A DNA stretch of 64,000 nt, taken from the NCBI GenBank assembly GCA_015501075.1, contig JADNYJ010000160.1:1-64000 (forward strand), read 5' to 3'. How positions within the stretch are numbered: the first letter of the stretch is position 1; each line of letters starts with the position of its first letter. Under the pieces are notes generated by a model. That model was given only the letters and a program-made list of their open reading frames with translations. It did no database searches and had not been told where the DNA came from. The position numbers were made by a program, and so were the translations under genes. Shown one piece after another: positions 46,520 through 56,744 of the stretch. The DNA comes from Gymnopilus junonius (taxonomy: Eukaryota > Basidiomycota > Agaricomycetes > Agaricales > Galerinaceae).

Positions 46520-47110
46520 TCCCTTCCGATACCTACTCCGATACGAAATATTGCCTATCGCCATAAAAATATTTAGTAACTTACAAAGACCCTCAAAAGG
46601 TGTGCGCCGCAACTTCCTTCACTTCAAGGAGAGAATAAGTATTGTGCCTCTTCGTTGAGAAACGAAGCAAGAGAAGGACTGGCAACTTCGATACTTCAAA
46701 ACAACAAACCAATTATATTCTATCACTCCTTCGAGTTAAACTTCAATAATGCGAAATGACGCGACAAGAGAGGCGAAACAGGACTTGCTACTAGCTAGCC
46801 ACTTGGCATCACTCGCGCTGAACTAAATTTACCAAAGATCACATGATAATGGCAAATTTCAATTCCATAATCGCTATCCTCTCTCGAGCGATACCAGTGA
46901 ACTATACACCCTGTAGATGGCAGTCGTACTGAAGTGATTACAATTCATAAATGCACCTGCCTCCGCTCCAGCCACGCACAGCCGTTCCCATCACGTACCT
47001 TTCCTGCTACAGTTCATTCCTCCTAAGTTCCTCCATCGTGAGCCATTCTCCCAGTATCAACTCTTGCGTTGGCTAACGTAACAAGGATTAGGAAGGGATA
47101 TAGAAATGAC
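46520..47110 (+). repeat. copy B of diverged intergenic duplication
   Basis: Matching blocks in the same order: CCTACTCCGATACGAAA, ATATTTAGTAACTTACAAAG, TGAACTAAATTTA, GCACAGCCGTTCCCATCAC and GTTGGCTAACGTAACAAGGAT. It is shorter than copy A, so internal deletions have occurred. Confidence 0.5.
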
Positions 47111-47858
47111 GTGAGGTCCAGAAAAAAGGTGAATCTTTGCTCGACTTTTTTTTGTGGAGAAATTTGGACACATCTGTCTTCGTGTCAGAAATAATATTTT
47201 AGCAGAGGATTGAAGGAAGTGGACGCGATATATCGAAGCTGATAGCGTGTTACTGATAATGAAGAACGGGCAGACTGAATACACCGGGTATTTTGTCCTG
47301 GTTGTCGTTGGTACATCGTTCTGACGTACACCCCTACTAGGCCTCATTTCGCAACTCTGTTTACAATCCATTTGTACATCGCTATGCACTGAACGTCTTA
47401 AGGGTTCCATTTCCGGCTTCAACTAGGCTTCATTTCCTATGTTTCCTATAGCTATGCTTCACGTTCATGCGCCCTGCTTTCTCGGTGCTCGTCACTTGCC
47501 TGTACTCTCGAAAACCATCTATGATTACTACTTTTCGTGGACGTCTCATTGGACCAATCCGTTCAATAGCCGCGTTTACTTTGGATCCGGATTTCCTTTC
47601 TGACAACGATAACATGGTTCTGTCCGGTTCACTTAGGTCCTCATTGTCGGCGCGCGTTCTTCCTTCTAGAACCTAAGTTTCTATATGTGTATCAGATCCA
47701 TGTGTAACGTGCCAGGGAAATGAGCACCAATTTAACCAAGCTCGATATCTCCTGTTTTATACTTCCTAATATCCAAATGCCTGCATCGGAAATTATCCGG
47801 CATCCGAATGTGGAGGCGACTGTTTTCATTTCTTCCTGATCCTCTCATTGGGGGAACT

Positions 47859-48034
47859 TATATAAAATTCCTTTCTTTCATTCGTTTTCTTACAGTGAAC
47901 CCCATACTGAGGATTCGCATCAGCAGAGCGAATCAGCAACTTTTCTGCGATTAACTGCTCAAGTCTATCAAAGGTATGTCGCCCTCTATGTCGAATCGCA
48001 TCATGTTCAAGAAGGCTTATATGTCTTTGAACAG
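47859..48034 (+). promoter_or_regulatory. TATA box and 5'UTR intron of the collagen-like gene at 48049
   Basis: TATATAAA at 47859-47866. A GTATGT donor at 47974 and an AACAG acceptor ending at 48034 define a likely 61-base leader intron, 14 bases before the ATG. Confidence 0.55.
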
Positions 48035-48048
48035 AAACACTACAGACG

Positions 48049-48318
48049 ATGAGTAACGGCGGTAACGGTGGTGCTGGAGGCGCGCCCGGTGCTCCAGGTG
48101 CTCCAGGTGCTCCCGGTGCTCCCGGCGCGCCCGGTGCCCCAGGTGGCAGTGGTGGTGGAGGAGGAGGAGGTGGAGGCGGTGGCGGTGGCGGCGGTGGCGG
48201 AGGAGGAGGAGGAGGAGGAGGAGGAGGAGGGCAAGGAGGTGCAGGCGGACATGGAGGAAGCGGTGGCGATGGAGGGACTAGTGGTGGTAGTGGCGGTGCG
48301 GGTGGTCAAGGTGCATAA
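48049..48318 (+). CDS. collagen-like polyglycine protein, 89 aa
   Basis: Single coding exon: MSNGGNGGAGG, then about seven Gly-Ala-Pro triplets as in collagen. GGS leads into an uninterrupted run of 27 glycines (48151-48231) and a Gly-rich tail with Gln, His, Ser and Asp (QGGAGGHGGSGGDGGTSGGS), ending GGQGA. No signal peptide, no aromatic residues and no Cys. The glycine run uses GGT, GGC and GGA in a mixed order for its first half, and GGA repeats only near its end. The first methionine after the probable leader intron is used as start. Together with its neighbours it suggests a local family; function unknown. Confidence 0.7.
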   Translation: MSNGGNGGAGGAPGAPGAPGAPGAPGAPGAPGGSGGGGGGGGGGGGGGGGGGGGGGGGGGGQGGAGGHGGSGGDGGTSGGSGGAGGQGA

Positions 48319-48908
48319 AGGGAATCTTTAGTTGGGAAAGAAGTGGGTGCATATTAGGATATGTCTTCCACGACATTATCTGCGACATTCTGTGGTTCAT
48401 CGATTCTTCGTTTGCCATTTCATTTGAGAACTTCTGACCTTAACATTCTATCAGGAGTGTCACACATTCCGAATATCAGAGTTCTACATATCATTTATGT
48501 CAATATTATTCGAAGACGTACTTCTTTCGAACCGCAAAGGGTAAAAGTCATGCTTTCTCTAGCTGAACTATAGGTTACGCACCGCAAGTCCTCATATTTT
48601 TAGAGTGAAAGGACATATGATGTGAGTAATCCTCGGAATGAAGAATTCGGTGGTTTCCAGAGGGAGAAAATAAAAAACAAACATTAAGATGTCATGCTGA
48701 AATGTGCAGGGAAGATCTATCGAAAAGAAAACAGCAATCGGGGGACTGTGAGAGTGTGGCCGAAACTTACAAGAATTCACCCCCGACACGTGTCCTTTCC
48801 CTTTCGAAAATCAGAGTTGATTCGACTTGATTGTATTAGCACGCGCATGACCTTCCAATGATTCCAAATGCGGAGGATATGCATTACATTCTGAGTCCGT
48901 TTGGTAAG
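48319..48908. other. intergenic between two collagen-like genes
   Basis: 3' region of the gene at 48049 and the far upstream part of the gene at 49074. No coding content. Confidence 0.5.
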
Positions 48909-49059
48909 TATATAAAGTTCTGTCTACCATGTACTGAAGTCTTCAAAGGCGCGCTCAGTCCAACGCTGAACTCATACAAATCAGCAAACTCTCCGTCTTT
49001 TCTCTCGGTGCGTTTTGTTTTTTTCTTTGTGATTCCGTATAATTTAACTTTTAAATCAG
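48909..49059 (+). promoter_or_regulatory. TATA box and 5'UTR intron of the collagen-like gene at 49074
   Basis: TATATAAA at 48909-48916. A GTGCGT donor at 49008 and an ATCAG acceptor ending at 49059 define a likely 52-base leader intron, 14 bases before the ATG. The spacing equals that at 48034-48049. Confidence 0.55.
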
Positions 49060-49073
49060 AACGACTTTAGATA

Positions 49074-49832
49074 ATGAGTGACGACGGCAACGCCGCCCAA
49101 GGAGGTGCTCCTGGTGCTCCCGGCGCGCCAGGTGGTGCCCCTGGTAATCCCGGTGCGCCAGGCGCTCCTGGTACTCCTGGTGCGCCGGGAGGTTATGGTG
49201 GAGGAGGCGGTTACGGCGGAGGTCCCAATGGTGGAGGTGGAGGAGGTTACGGAAGTAATCAAGGTGGGGGCTTTTGGAGCTGGTCTGGCGGTGGCCAAGG
49301 AGGTGCTGGAGGATTTCCAGGCCAACCAGGTCAGCCAGGTCAGCCGGGCGCTCCAGGTGCACCTGGTGCATATGGCGGGGGAGGAGGAGGCGGTGGAGGT
49401 GGTGGCGGTGGCGGTGGCGGTGGTGGTTGGGGAGGACAAGGCGGTCATGGAGGTTACGGAGGCGGTCCAGGTGCTCCCGGCGCTCCAGGTACCCCAGGAG
49501 GCAATGGCGGCGGAGGATTTTGGGGTGGTTGGGGCGGGGGTGGGCCGGGCGCTCCGGGCGCTCCTGGTGCTCCAGGAGGCTATGGTGGTGGTGGTGGTGG
49601 GGGTAGGGGAGGCGGAGGCGGCGGCTATGGATATTGGGGCGGGAACGGTGGAAATGGCGGTGGAAATGGAGGTCATGGAGGAAATGGAGGTCACGGAGGG
49701 GGAGGTCATGGAGGAAAAGGAGGGGATGGTGGTCGAGGAGGTGGTCGTGGTGGTCGTGGTGGCGGCCCAGGTAGCCCAGGCTCTCCAGGTCAAAGCGGAG
49801 GTGGGGGCGGTTTCTTCGGTGGTTGGTTCTAA
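49074..49832 (+). CDS. collagen-like glycine-rich protein with aromatic patches, 252 aa
   Basis: Single coding exon: MSDDGNAAQGG, then alternating collagen-like blocks and polyglycine. The collagen-like blocks include GNPGAPGAPGTPGAPGG, GQPGQPGQPGAPGAPGAYGG, GAPGAPGTPGG and GSPGSPGQSGG. Polyglycine runs reach about 16 residues. Short aromatic islands punctuate the chain (GGGFWSWSGGG, FWGGWGGG, GYGYWGG), and it ends GGFFGGWF. Almost every third residue in the collagen-like blocks is Gly, and Pro replaces hydroxyproline-type positions. No signal peptide. Glycine codons are mixed. Such a chain could phase-separate or form a structural filament, but that is inference. The opposite strand is also open and is a shadow. 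Confidence 0.75.
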   Translation: MSDDGNAAQGGAPGAPGAPGGAPGNPGAPGAPGTPGAPGGYGGGGGYGGGPNGGGGGGYGSNQGGGFWSWSGGGQGGAGGFPGQPGQPGQPGAPGAPGAYGGGGGGGGGGGGGGGGGGWGGQGGHGGYGGGPGAPGAPGTPGGNGGGGFWGGWGGGGPGAPGAPGAPGGYGGGGGGGRGGGGGGYGYWGGNGGNGGGNGGHGGNGGHGGGGHGGKGGDGGRGGGRGGRGGGPGSPGSPGQSGGGGGFFGGWF

Positions 49833-51493
49833 GAAAACTCGACTTACGCTCTCTCATCATTTGACAATCCATACAAACTTTCCTACCTTCCGCTTCATAA
49901 GTTCATGCCTGTACGCCCTCAATTAAATATTCTTCTCAGTATCTTTTGTACTTGTAGCAATGCAACAAAGTTTACGTGTTGAACAAAATTCCGTTTGGTA
50001 CCACCGCTGCGTACATTAGTATTTATTCTTCATAAGTGAAGACAAATATTATCTACTATGTACAGAAAACCCACATCAACTTATAAGACAGAAAAACCGT
50101 GAAACTCAAAGGATGCCCAATAAGCATAGAAAAGATTTTTGTATTACGGGCGACAATACAGACAAACCAATCATTTGCATTTCATATCTACCAGCTTCTA
50201 GAAAATGACAACATTCCCTTCTTACTTATCTTCCTACTATGTTCCACTATCAACTCACCTTCAGGGTGCAATTGAATCAGAAAGGCAGTACCACTTTAAC
50301 ACCATTATTCGATCACGCAACGACTTCTTCGTATTTTCCCAAATCTTATTTGACAGTGTGTAATACGCCCACGGTGAAGTACAACCCAGTGGGTACTAGA
50401 TCCAATAAATGCCCAAGCACTATAACCACCATTTTCCAATCGCGTCGATCTCTGGTGTTGCTGGTGAAACATTACGGTATCTCTCTCAAGCTGTCACCAC
50501 TGAGAAAGATATAATCCGGGAAGAGGTATATTATTTTTACGCATCGCCAGAATTTGTCCTCCGACATTCGAGAACAGCCCAACAGGCTTTATAAATAGGG
50601 CTTATACGACGAAGGCAGCTCGCCGATTACTATTTCTGGTGCGTGCCGATTTTCCGAGGTCAGGCGCCCAATTACAGCTAATGGCCAGTGACTATCTTTC
50701 TATTTGAAGAATCATATCAAGTTTCCTGCATGTATCCGACAATGGAACTGTATCCTATGACAGTGAAAAGTCAGGGCATTGTTCTACACAGCCTGGTCCG
50801 CTATGAATGATGTGCAGTTGCTGAATTTGGATATGTTAACATTCAAATGCAACGATATACCCGCTTATCCTGTAGTCTGACCCTTTTTTCTATATGCCTA
50901 GACTTGGCATAAGTTTAATGAAGAATATGTCTAAATTTTGACTGTCCGATGACCGTAGGACTATTGTTGTCAAATTGAGGGTACGAAAGCAGAGCGCCTA
51001 TTTTGGATATTGGGCGCCAACCGACGTAACCCCGCCCTGTTCATACGAGCTCCCCGGTTTGTTTGACAGGAAAAATAATGATTTTCCACAGAACGCGTTT
51101 CAGGATTCCATATTCTCGCAATGTATTATATTCTGAATTGACAGGAAGATTGCTGCTGTCCCTGCAGAATTCCGGCAGTTCACATGTGGAGTGAATTTAA
51201 TAGAACTGCCTCATGGAAGATGAAATCGGAATTCCACCCTTTATGGATGGTTATGATAGTAACTTGATAGCCAAAAGATGAATTTGGTGCTTTTAGACCA
51301 AGTAACGGGACTGCTACCGGGCTCAAAGGTATTCCGAGAGGTTTCTATTATCTAAATTAGCAAGGCTGTCTCATTGAACTTGCAATTTGAGCGATAAGAT
51401 TCAGCGCATGACACATATACGACATCGAACTACTACGCATGTGTTGCAAAACATGGAACCATCCGTGACTCATGACTTCAACCCGAGGCATTG
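49833..51493. other. intergenic, no supported gene
   Basis: One short frame at 50239-50514 (MFHYQLTFRVQLNQKGSTTL) has no recognised features. It may be chance. Confidence 0.4.
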
Positions 51494-51503
51494 CATATAA
51501 ATA
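51494..51503 (+). promoter_or_regulatory. TATA box of the polyglycine gene at 51580
   Basis: CATATAAATA, 77-86 bases before the ATG. Confidence 0.5.
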
Positions 51504-51579
51504 CTCTGACGAACATATTCAAGAGCAACAGCTGTTAGTTCAACCGACCCAACCTCAGTAACTGACATCTTCTTGCGCT

Positions 51580-51747
51580 ATGGGTAGTAACCTTAATGTC
51601 TGCCGTGGTGGCGGTGGTGGCGGCGGCGGCGGAGGTGGAGGAGGAGGCGGAGGAGGTGGAGGCGGCGGCGGCGGTGGTGGTGGTGGAGGTGGAGGTGGAG
51701 GAGGCGGCGGTGGAGGCGGTGGTGGTGGAGGCGGTGGAGGATGGTGA
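51580..51747 (+). CDS. polyglycine microprotein, 55 aa
   Basis: Too short to stand out by length but distinctive: ATG at 51580, MGSNLNVCR, then 45 consecutive glycines, a single tryptophan and TGA at 51747. The glycine codons GGT, GGC and GGA are interspersed irregularly, with no GGG, so the run is not a pure trinucleotide repeat. A TATA box at 51494 is correctly placed. It has one Cys and one Trp and no signal peptide. It shares composition with the three collagen-like neighbours but lacks proline. Protein expression is unproven. Without transcripts it could also be a G-rich DNA tract that happens to be open. The opposite strand would read polyproline and has no ATG-to-stop gene logic. Confidence 0.55.
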   Translation: MGSNLNVCRGGGGGGGGGGGGGGGGGGGGGGGGGGGGGGGGGGGGGGGGGGGGGW

Positions 51748-52253
51748 AGCCCTGTAAGCAATCATTGATCATCCATCGCCGGAGCGCTTTTCTAAAGTAT
51801 TTTATTTTTAGCCTTCCTATTCCGACGTCCTCACTGTATTCCATCCAGCGACGCTCAGCTAATGTATCAGGTAAGTTTGGGAGTCAATTTATTTTTTCTT
51901 TTAATTGAAACCCTGGGGCAGGCTCTGGAGCCACAACACAAGATAAATGCAATTGGACGTCGGGTTGAAAGGACTAAACAAATAGATAAATTTCGATTGT
52001 GGAGGATCAGATTACATCATGTACAATATTGCGTGATTTGAGATACATTCATGCCTGGAGTAACGAACGTCCGTCATCTTTGTAAACCATTTCTAGCTGC
52101 GTTGATCCTCTGACTATGAGTAGTTCTTGGCAATTAAAATTTTGTACATTTTACCAATGGTGCATTACTTGGTGTAGAGTATATAAGAGATATCTATAAC
52201 GTGTGTAATCTATTCTATTCCAGAAGTGCTGATGAATCAATAATGTTTATAGC
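51748..52253. other. intergenic, no supported gene
   Basis: Lies between the polyglycine gene and the 3' end of beta-lactamase-like copy 1. Confidence 0.45.
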
Positions 52254-54271
52254 CTATACACGCCTCAAGGAAACTCCTGCAGACGGGACATTCAGAACCA
52301 TTTCACCACAGTCGTCTGAGAAGTAAATGATATCTACAGGTGCACCGCAACAATGGCCTGGGCTATTGATTACCCAGTAAGGCATGGCACCCCAATGTCG
52401 CCAGCCTGTCAATGGCCTATAACCCTTAGCAAGTCTACGAGGTCAAAATAAGTTTCTCATACCCATGATATTCAGAACATCTAGTAAGGACGTACCTAAA
52501 TTCTCGTTTCCTGCCTGTTGAGGCCAAAGCCATCTTCTCTGACCTATCCTCCCGAAGAACGGAAAGGATGTCGTTGCCTTTCAAGTCAAACTTATGAGCC
52601 CAGAGGGATCCGCTTTCTACATTGATGATTGCTTCGCTCTCCCCGTCTTTCGACTTCCACGTCCCGGCATATTCCTTTGTCACAGTTTTGACTTGAAGCC
52701 TATCGAAAACTGGCTGAAAGTGCTCGAAAGCCTCAATAACTATTTTTTTCTATGTCTTGATAGGAACCCGTCATAAGGGCAATCACGCCAAAACCCGAAG
52801 TTGGATTGAAGGCGAAGGCTGAATAATGACCATTAAATTCGCCTACTGGTGTCGTCGAAGAAAAGAGTTAGCAGAACTTAAGAAAGATGATGAACACGCC
52901 TACTCTTTTGGTAGATACGCCGCTGTCGACCAAAAGTATCGGGGATCTTGACAATTTCCCAAAGTAGACCCACTTCAGTCAATTCGTCGGTCCACGCGTG
53001 AACCGGTCTTAACCATTCTCTAAGCGTAGATGGTGTGATGAGGGATTCAGGTCGATTAGGGTCCAAGAATGTCTGCATCAATTTGGAAAGATCGGCTATG
53101 GAAGAAAGCATTCCATACGAAGCGTTCATAGCCTTTAGATCTACATTCTTGATTGAAAAGACAAGTCCGTCAGCTTCACGATTTGCCCTAAGCGCAGTGC
53201 GTAAAATGACCGACCAGAACATCGTTGTCAGTAGATGCAACTGCCAATCGCTCTCGATTTTCCTCAGTGACTTGAAAAGAGCTGGAATGCATGCCCAATG
53301 GTTTTCAAAATATCCGGTGGATTAGCTCTGAGAACGACTTAGATGCACAACCGAATCCATCAGGGGCATCCACTTCTTTGCAAACCATTCCAAGAGTGCA
53401 TACCCAGTATTAGAGTACAAAGGTTCAAAATCAGGCAAATTGGAAAGCGGATGTTTGCTGACTGAGTCCAAGATTTGTTCATCGTCCAACGGAACATCCT
53501 TACTGTGGTAATGTGGCAAGCCGGTGCCTTCCATATCCGTAGGCCAATTCGACAATTGTGGTGGTGGAAGGTCTCGCGGAATACCTGCGAGATGCGACGC
53601 TATTTGTCGCAGAGTGATGGGTTCAGTGTGAGAATGAAACTTCGTATCTTCCGTCAAATGCTGCTCCCAGCTTCCAGGAGCGTACGAGAAACGAGGAAAA
53701 TATTTCCTGATGTCGTCATCCCTAAAGAAAGTAATTTTAGTAGTAGTACGCCTCATTGATAAATATAGGAACAGTCACCCAACTAATGCTAGGGACAAAA
53801 AACCTACCAAGCGACGGCTCCTTTCTCTTTTAACATCCACAACTTAAGAGCAGTGAAAATTTTGTAAGAGAAGCAACGCGGTAAATTGTGTCTTCATCTA
53901 CTTCTTCACAATAGTTTGAGTTTTTCTGTTTCGCGTTCGTAAAGCCGTATCCTCGCGTAAATATGGGACCTTTGGGACCAACAATTGCTACGTTCAAACT
54001 TTCGATTGATCCGCCTTTATAGAGACTTCGCAAACGGATGTCTAAACGACGTGCAGTAGTTTGGATTTCAGGATCATTTGCCGTCATGCCGTCGAGCGGG
54101 AGAACTGGGAGCTCAGGGAAAAAGAGACCAGGTTCATTGTTGTCGATTAGAGACACAAAGTTGTGTATAAGGTGATTATGGGCCCGCTAGATAAGAGACT
54201 ATAACAACGGTGCAGAAAGCGAGAATCACGATTATGGTATGGCATGTAGGTTGCTCCGAGTATGCGGCCAT
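52254..54271 (-). CDS. beta-lactamase-like serine hydrolase, copy 1 (several frame slips)
   Basis: PF00144-type serine hydrolase (class C beta-lactamase/LACTB fold), acting as an esterase or peptidase. The best start is ATG 54271 (MAAYSEQPTCHT), followed by a signal anchor (IVILAFCTVVIVSYLAG). The catalytic SxxK is YRVASLTK and the YxN motif is YSNTGYALL. The C-terminal lipocalin-like part reads EYAGTWKSKDGESEAIINVE, WVINSPGHCCGAPVDIIYF and SLRRV, then stop at 52254. Single-base slips occur near 54183 (CCC), 53856 (TTTT), 53385 (GG), 53310, and an extra A at about 52745 (AAAAAAA). Same exon order as the intact paralogue upstream, so a tandem duplication. Either pseudogene or assembly error. 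Confidence 0.75.
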
Positions 54272-54635
54272 GTTTCCAAGACTGTGGAACGGAAAGTCTT
54301 CAGTTGAGCATAGTAACCTAGAATGAGTTGTGAAATGGCTTCAAAAATCATGACCTTCGGGACGCTGCTAGGGGAACTTGGAGGGAATAATGAGAGTGAC
54401 GTAGAGTCGTTGACCCCACATAATTTTTGCTGCATTAACGGTCACGTGGGCGGGCATGCCGACGTCGCCGTGCCTGGACCCCCGAATTGATTTCCAAAGA
54501 CATCCTCATCTGCATGTACAGATACTATGTCCAATTAGAGTCATAATGTATAAATGAAGGTTGAGTCTAACCATCTTCAAGATTTAAGACATCCCTGTAC
54601 CATAAATATCCATAGCAAATCATTAAAGCAGATGC
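54272..54635. other. intergenic between tandem hydrolases
   Basis: Promoter region of copy 1 following the 3' end of copy 2. No coding content. Confidence 0.45.
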
Positions 54636-56744
54636 TCAGTCAGTCAATCTCTCCAACGAAACTCTCGATGACGGGATTTCTAAAGTTCTGCCATCAGGAT
54701 GTTCAACGAAGTATACTATATCCACAGGCGCATCGCAGCCAGAGTATCCCGGATCATTAATCACCCACAAGGGCATGCAGCCATAATGGGCCTTGCCACT
54801 ATAAGGTCTGTACCCTTTCGCCAGCCTTTATATTTCAATCAGCATGAAACGTAAATATAAGCGGTGACGCGCACTCACCTAAACTCGCCTACTCGTCCAG
54901 TTGAAACAAGAGCGACTTTCTCTGGAACATCGTCCCTCAAAACCGCAAGGATGTCGTACCCATGTAGCACAAACTGGTCTACCCATAACGAGCCGTCATC
55001 AACGCTGATAACCAAAAAAGTATCCAGATTCTCATCCAAGCCACCCCTCTCTGATTGACGCCCCAAGCAGCTGGCTAATATGCCTTGGTCAGACGCTTTC
55101 AATCTCCATGTACCTGCATACATTTCCCTTGCTACCTCCTCGTGGACCATGTCAAATGCCTTTTGAAATAGCTCAAAGGCCCTCAAGACGACCCTTTGAC
55201 TGTCGCTATATGACCCTGTCATGAGCACAACTACACCGAATGAAGAAATTGGATTGAATGCAAAGCCGGAGTAGTGGCCCATAAATTCTCCCACTAGTAG
55301 CAAATAGTGAAAGCCACCCATTAGAGCGAGATCAAGAAAGCCAAGAATCATATGCTCACGTTTCTGATACACCCTTTGTTGGCGCCCATAGGAGTCGGCG
55401 ATCTTTATAATTTCCCAAAGTAACCCAACCTCCGTCTTGTCGTCTGACCAGGCATATGACTGACGAAGCCACTCCCTGGATGACTGTGGAGAAATGAGTG
55501 CATCAGGGCGGTTAGGCTCCAGGAACATCTGCATGGCTTTGGTTAGATCTGCCAATGAGGAAAGTTGGCCATAAGAGGGATTCATGGTGCCCACGTCGAC
55601 GTCCTGGTAGTAAAGATTGCAATCAATAAAGTCAAGGAATGAGTTTCAGGAATAAAGACACTCACAACTTCCCAGCTATCTTGCGAGGCTACAGCTACGC
55701 GATCTTTCAAGTCCAAATCCCTCGTTGTGACAGCATACGCAGTCGAATTCATTTTAAGTTTACGAAACACATCCATACTTAGCAATTCCTCAAACGTGCG
55801 CGCGTGACCGCCCCTGTATCGATGAGCTGTTAAAGCGGCCATACCGAGGAGTGCGTACCCAGTGTTGGAATATAAAGGCGGGCTGCCTGGTACGACAGTA
55901 AGGGGATGCGTTGAAAGAGCTGTTAGAATCTCTCTCTTGCTTGGAGAACGCCTTCGGTTGTAATGAGGGAGTCCAGATCCCTCCATGCTTCTCGGCCAGT
56001 CTGCCAACAAGGCAGGAGGAAAGTCGCGTGGAATACCAGACATGTGCGAGGCGACCTGTTGGAGAGTAATGGACTCGTGAGGACGGTGAGGGGGAAAGTG
56101 AGGATTATTAGACAGTGAGTGCGATCTTCCACGACTCGCCCAGCCTCCTGGAGAGTATTTGAAGTAAGGAATATAGTTGGTGATGTCGTCGTCCCTTGTG
56201 GTTGCAACGTCAGTCAACAAGCATGGCACGACTGCTAGCAAGATCACACTTACCACCTAATCATTCCTTTCTCCTTCAAGATCCAAAGCTCTAGTGCCGT
56301 AAACAGTTTCGATACAGAAGCAATCCTGTATACCGTATTTTCATCGACATCCCCTCTTAGCCGTTCATCCGTCTCATTTGCGCGTCTAACCCCGTACCCT
56401 TTCGAAAACACGGGCCCGTCGGCTGTGACAACGGCTACACTAAGGCTGTCGACCCATTGAATATCCGCAAGCTCCTTCAACATAGCGTCCAATTTCCTCG
56501 CGGCTCGTCGGATGTGATAATTCTCGGTGTAGTTAGTACCCCTGGAAAGCTCAGCTAGAGGAGGGAAAAATGGGCGGCATATTGGATGCACTGGTTCTGA
56601 ATGTAATAGCCACGCTGGGATAAACGGGAATAGATGGGGAAGCCAGTAAGGAAATCGAAGGTGGCTAAGGAGGCTGTGGTACCCAGCAACGTAGACAACG
56701 CAAAAGAAGGGGACGTATTTCAGCAGATGAGGGAGACGAGCCAT
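54636..56744 (-). CDS. beta-lactamase-like serine hydrolase, copy 2, intact
   Basis: Same family and exon plan as the gene at 52254-54271, but every exon joins in frame. ATG at 56744 (MARLPHLLKYVPFFCVVYVA, signal anchor). Catalytic SxxK in YRIASVSKLFTALELWILKE, YxN in PLYSNTGYALLGMAAL, then SSLADLTKAMQMFLEPNRPD and GHYSGFAFNPISSFGVVVLM. A C-terminal domain follows (MYAGTWRLK, DDGSLWVDQFVLHGYDILAV, WVINDPGYSGCDAPVDIVYF). Stop at 54636-54638. Probably type II membrane-anchored or secretory with a lumenal catalytic domain. Substrate unknown; fungal members act as esterases, transpeptidase-like enzymes or carnitine-type hydrolases. Confidence 0.85.

Larger units (their letters stand above)
43772..47858. 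other. gene-poor AT-rich region with a diverged internal duplication
   Basis: No coding region supported. Segments at about 44550-45360 and 46520-47110 share a string of matching blocks in the same order (see the two repeat entries). The rest is AT-rich with short frames only. Confidence 0.5.

Noticed and set aside
48151..48231. Pure GGN microsatellite instead of a gene
   Set aside because: Most of the run mixes GGT, GGC and GGA, and it is framed by Gly-Ala-Pro triplets and a distinct tail. Only the last part is a GGA repeat.
48040..48309. Ser/Thr-rich minus-strand frame opposite the 89-residue collagen-like gene
   Set aside because: Mirror of the plus-strand repeats. The plus strand has the leader intron and TATA box.
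49051..49872. Long minus-strand frames rich in His, Arg and Leu opposite the 252-residue collagen-like gene
   Set aside because: They are complements of the Gly/Pro-rich coding strand, without conserved content or promoter.
51555..51761. Polyproline frame on the minus strand at the 55-residue polyglycine gene
   Set aside because: No ATG start or promoter in that direction. The plus strand has ATG, stop and a TATA box.
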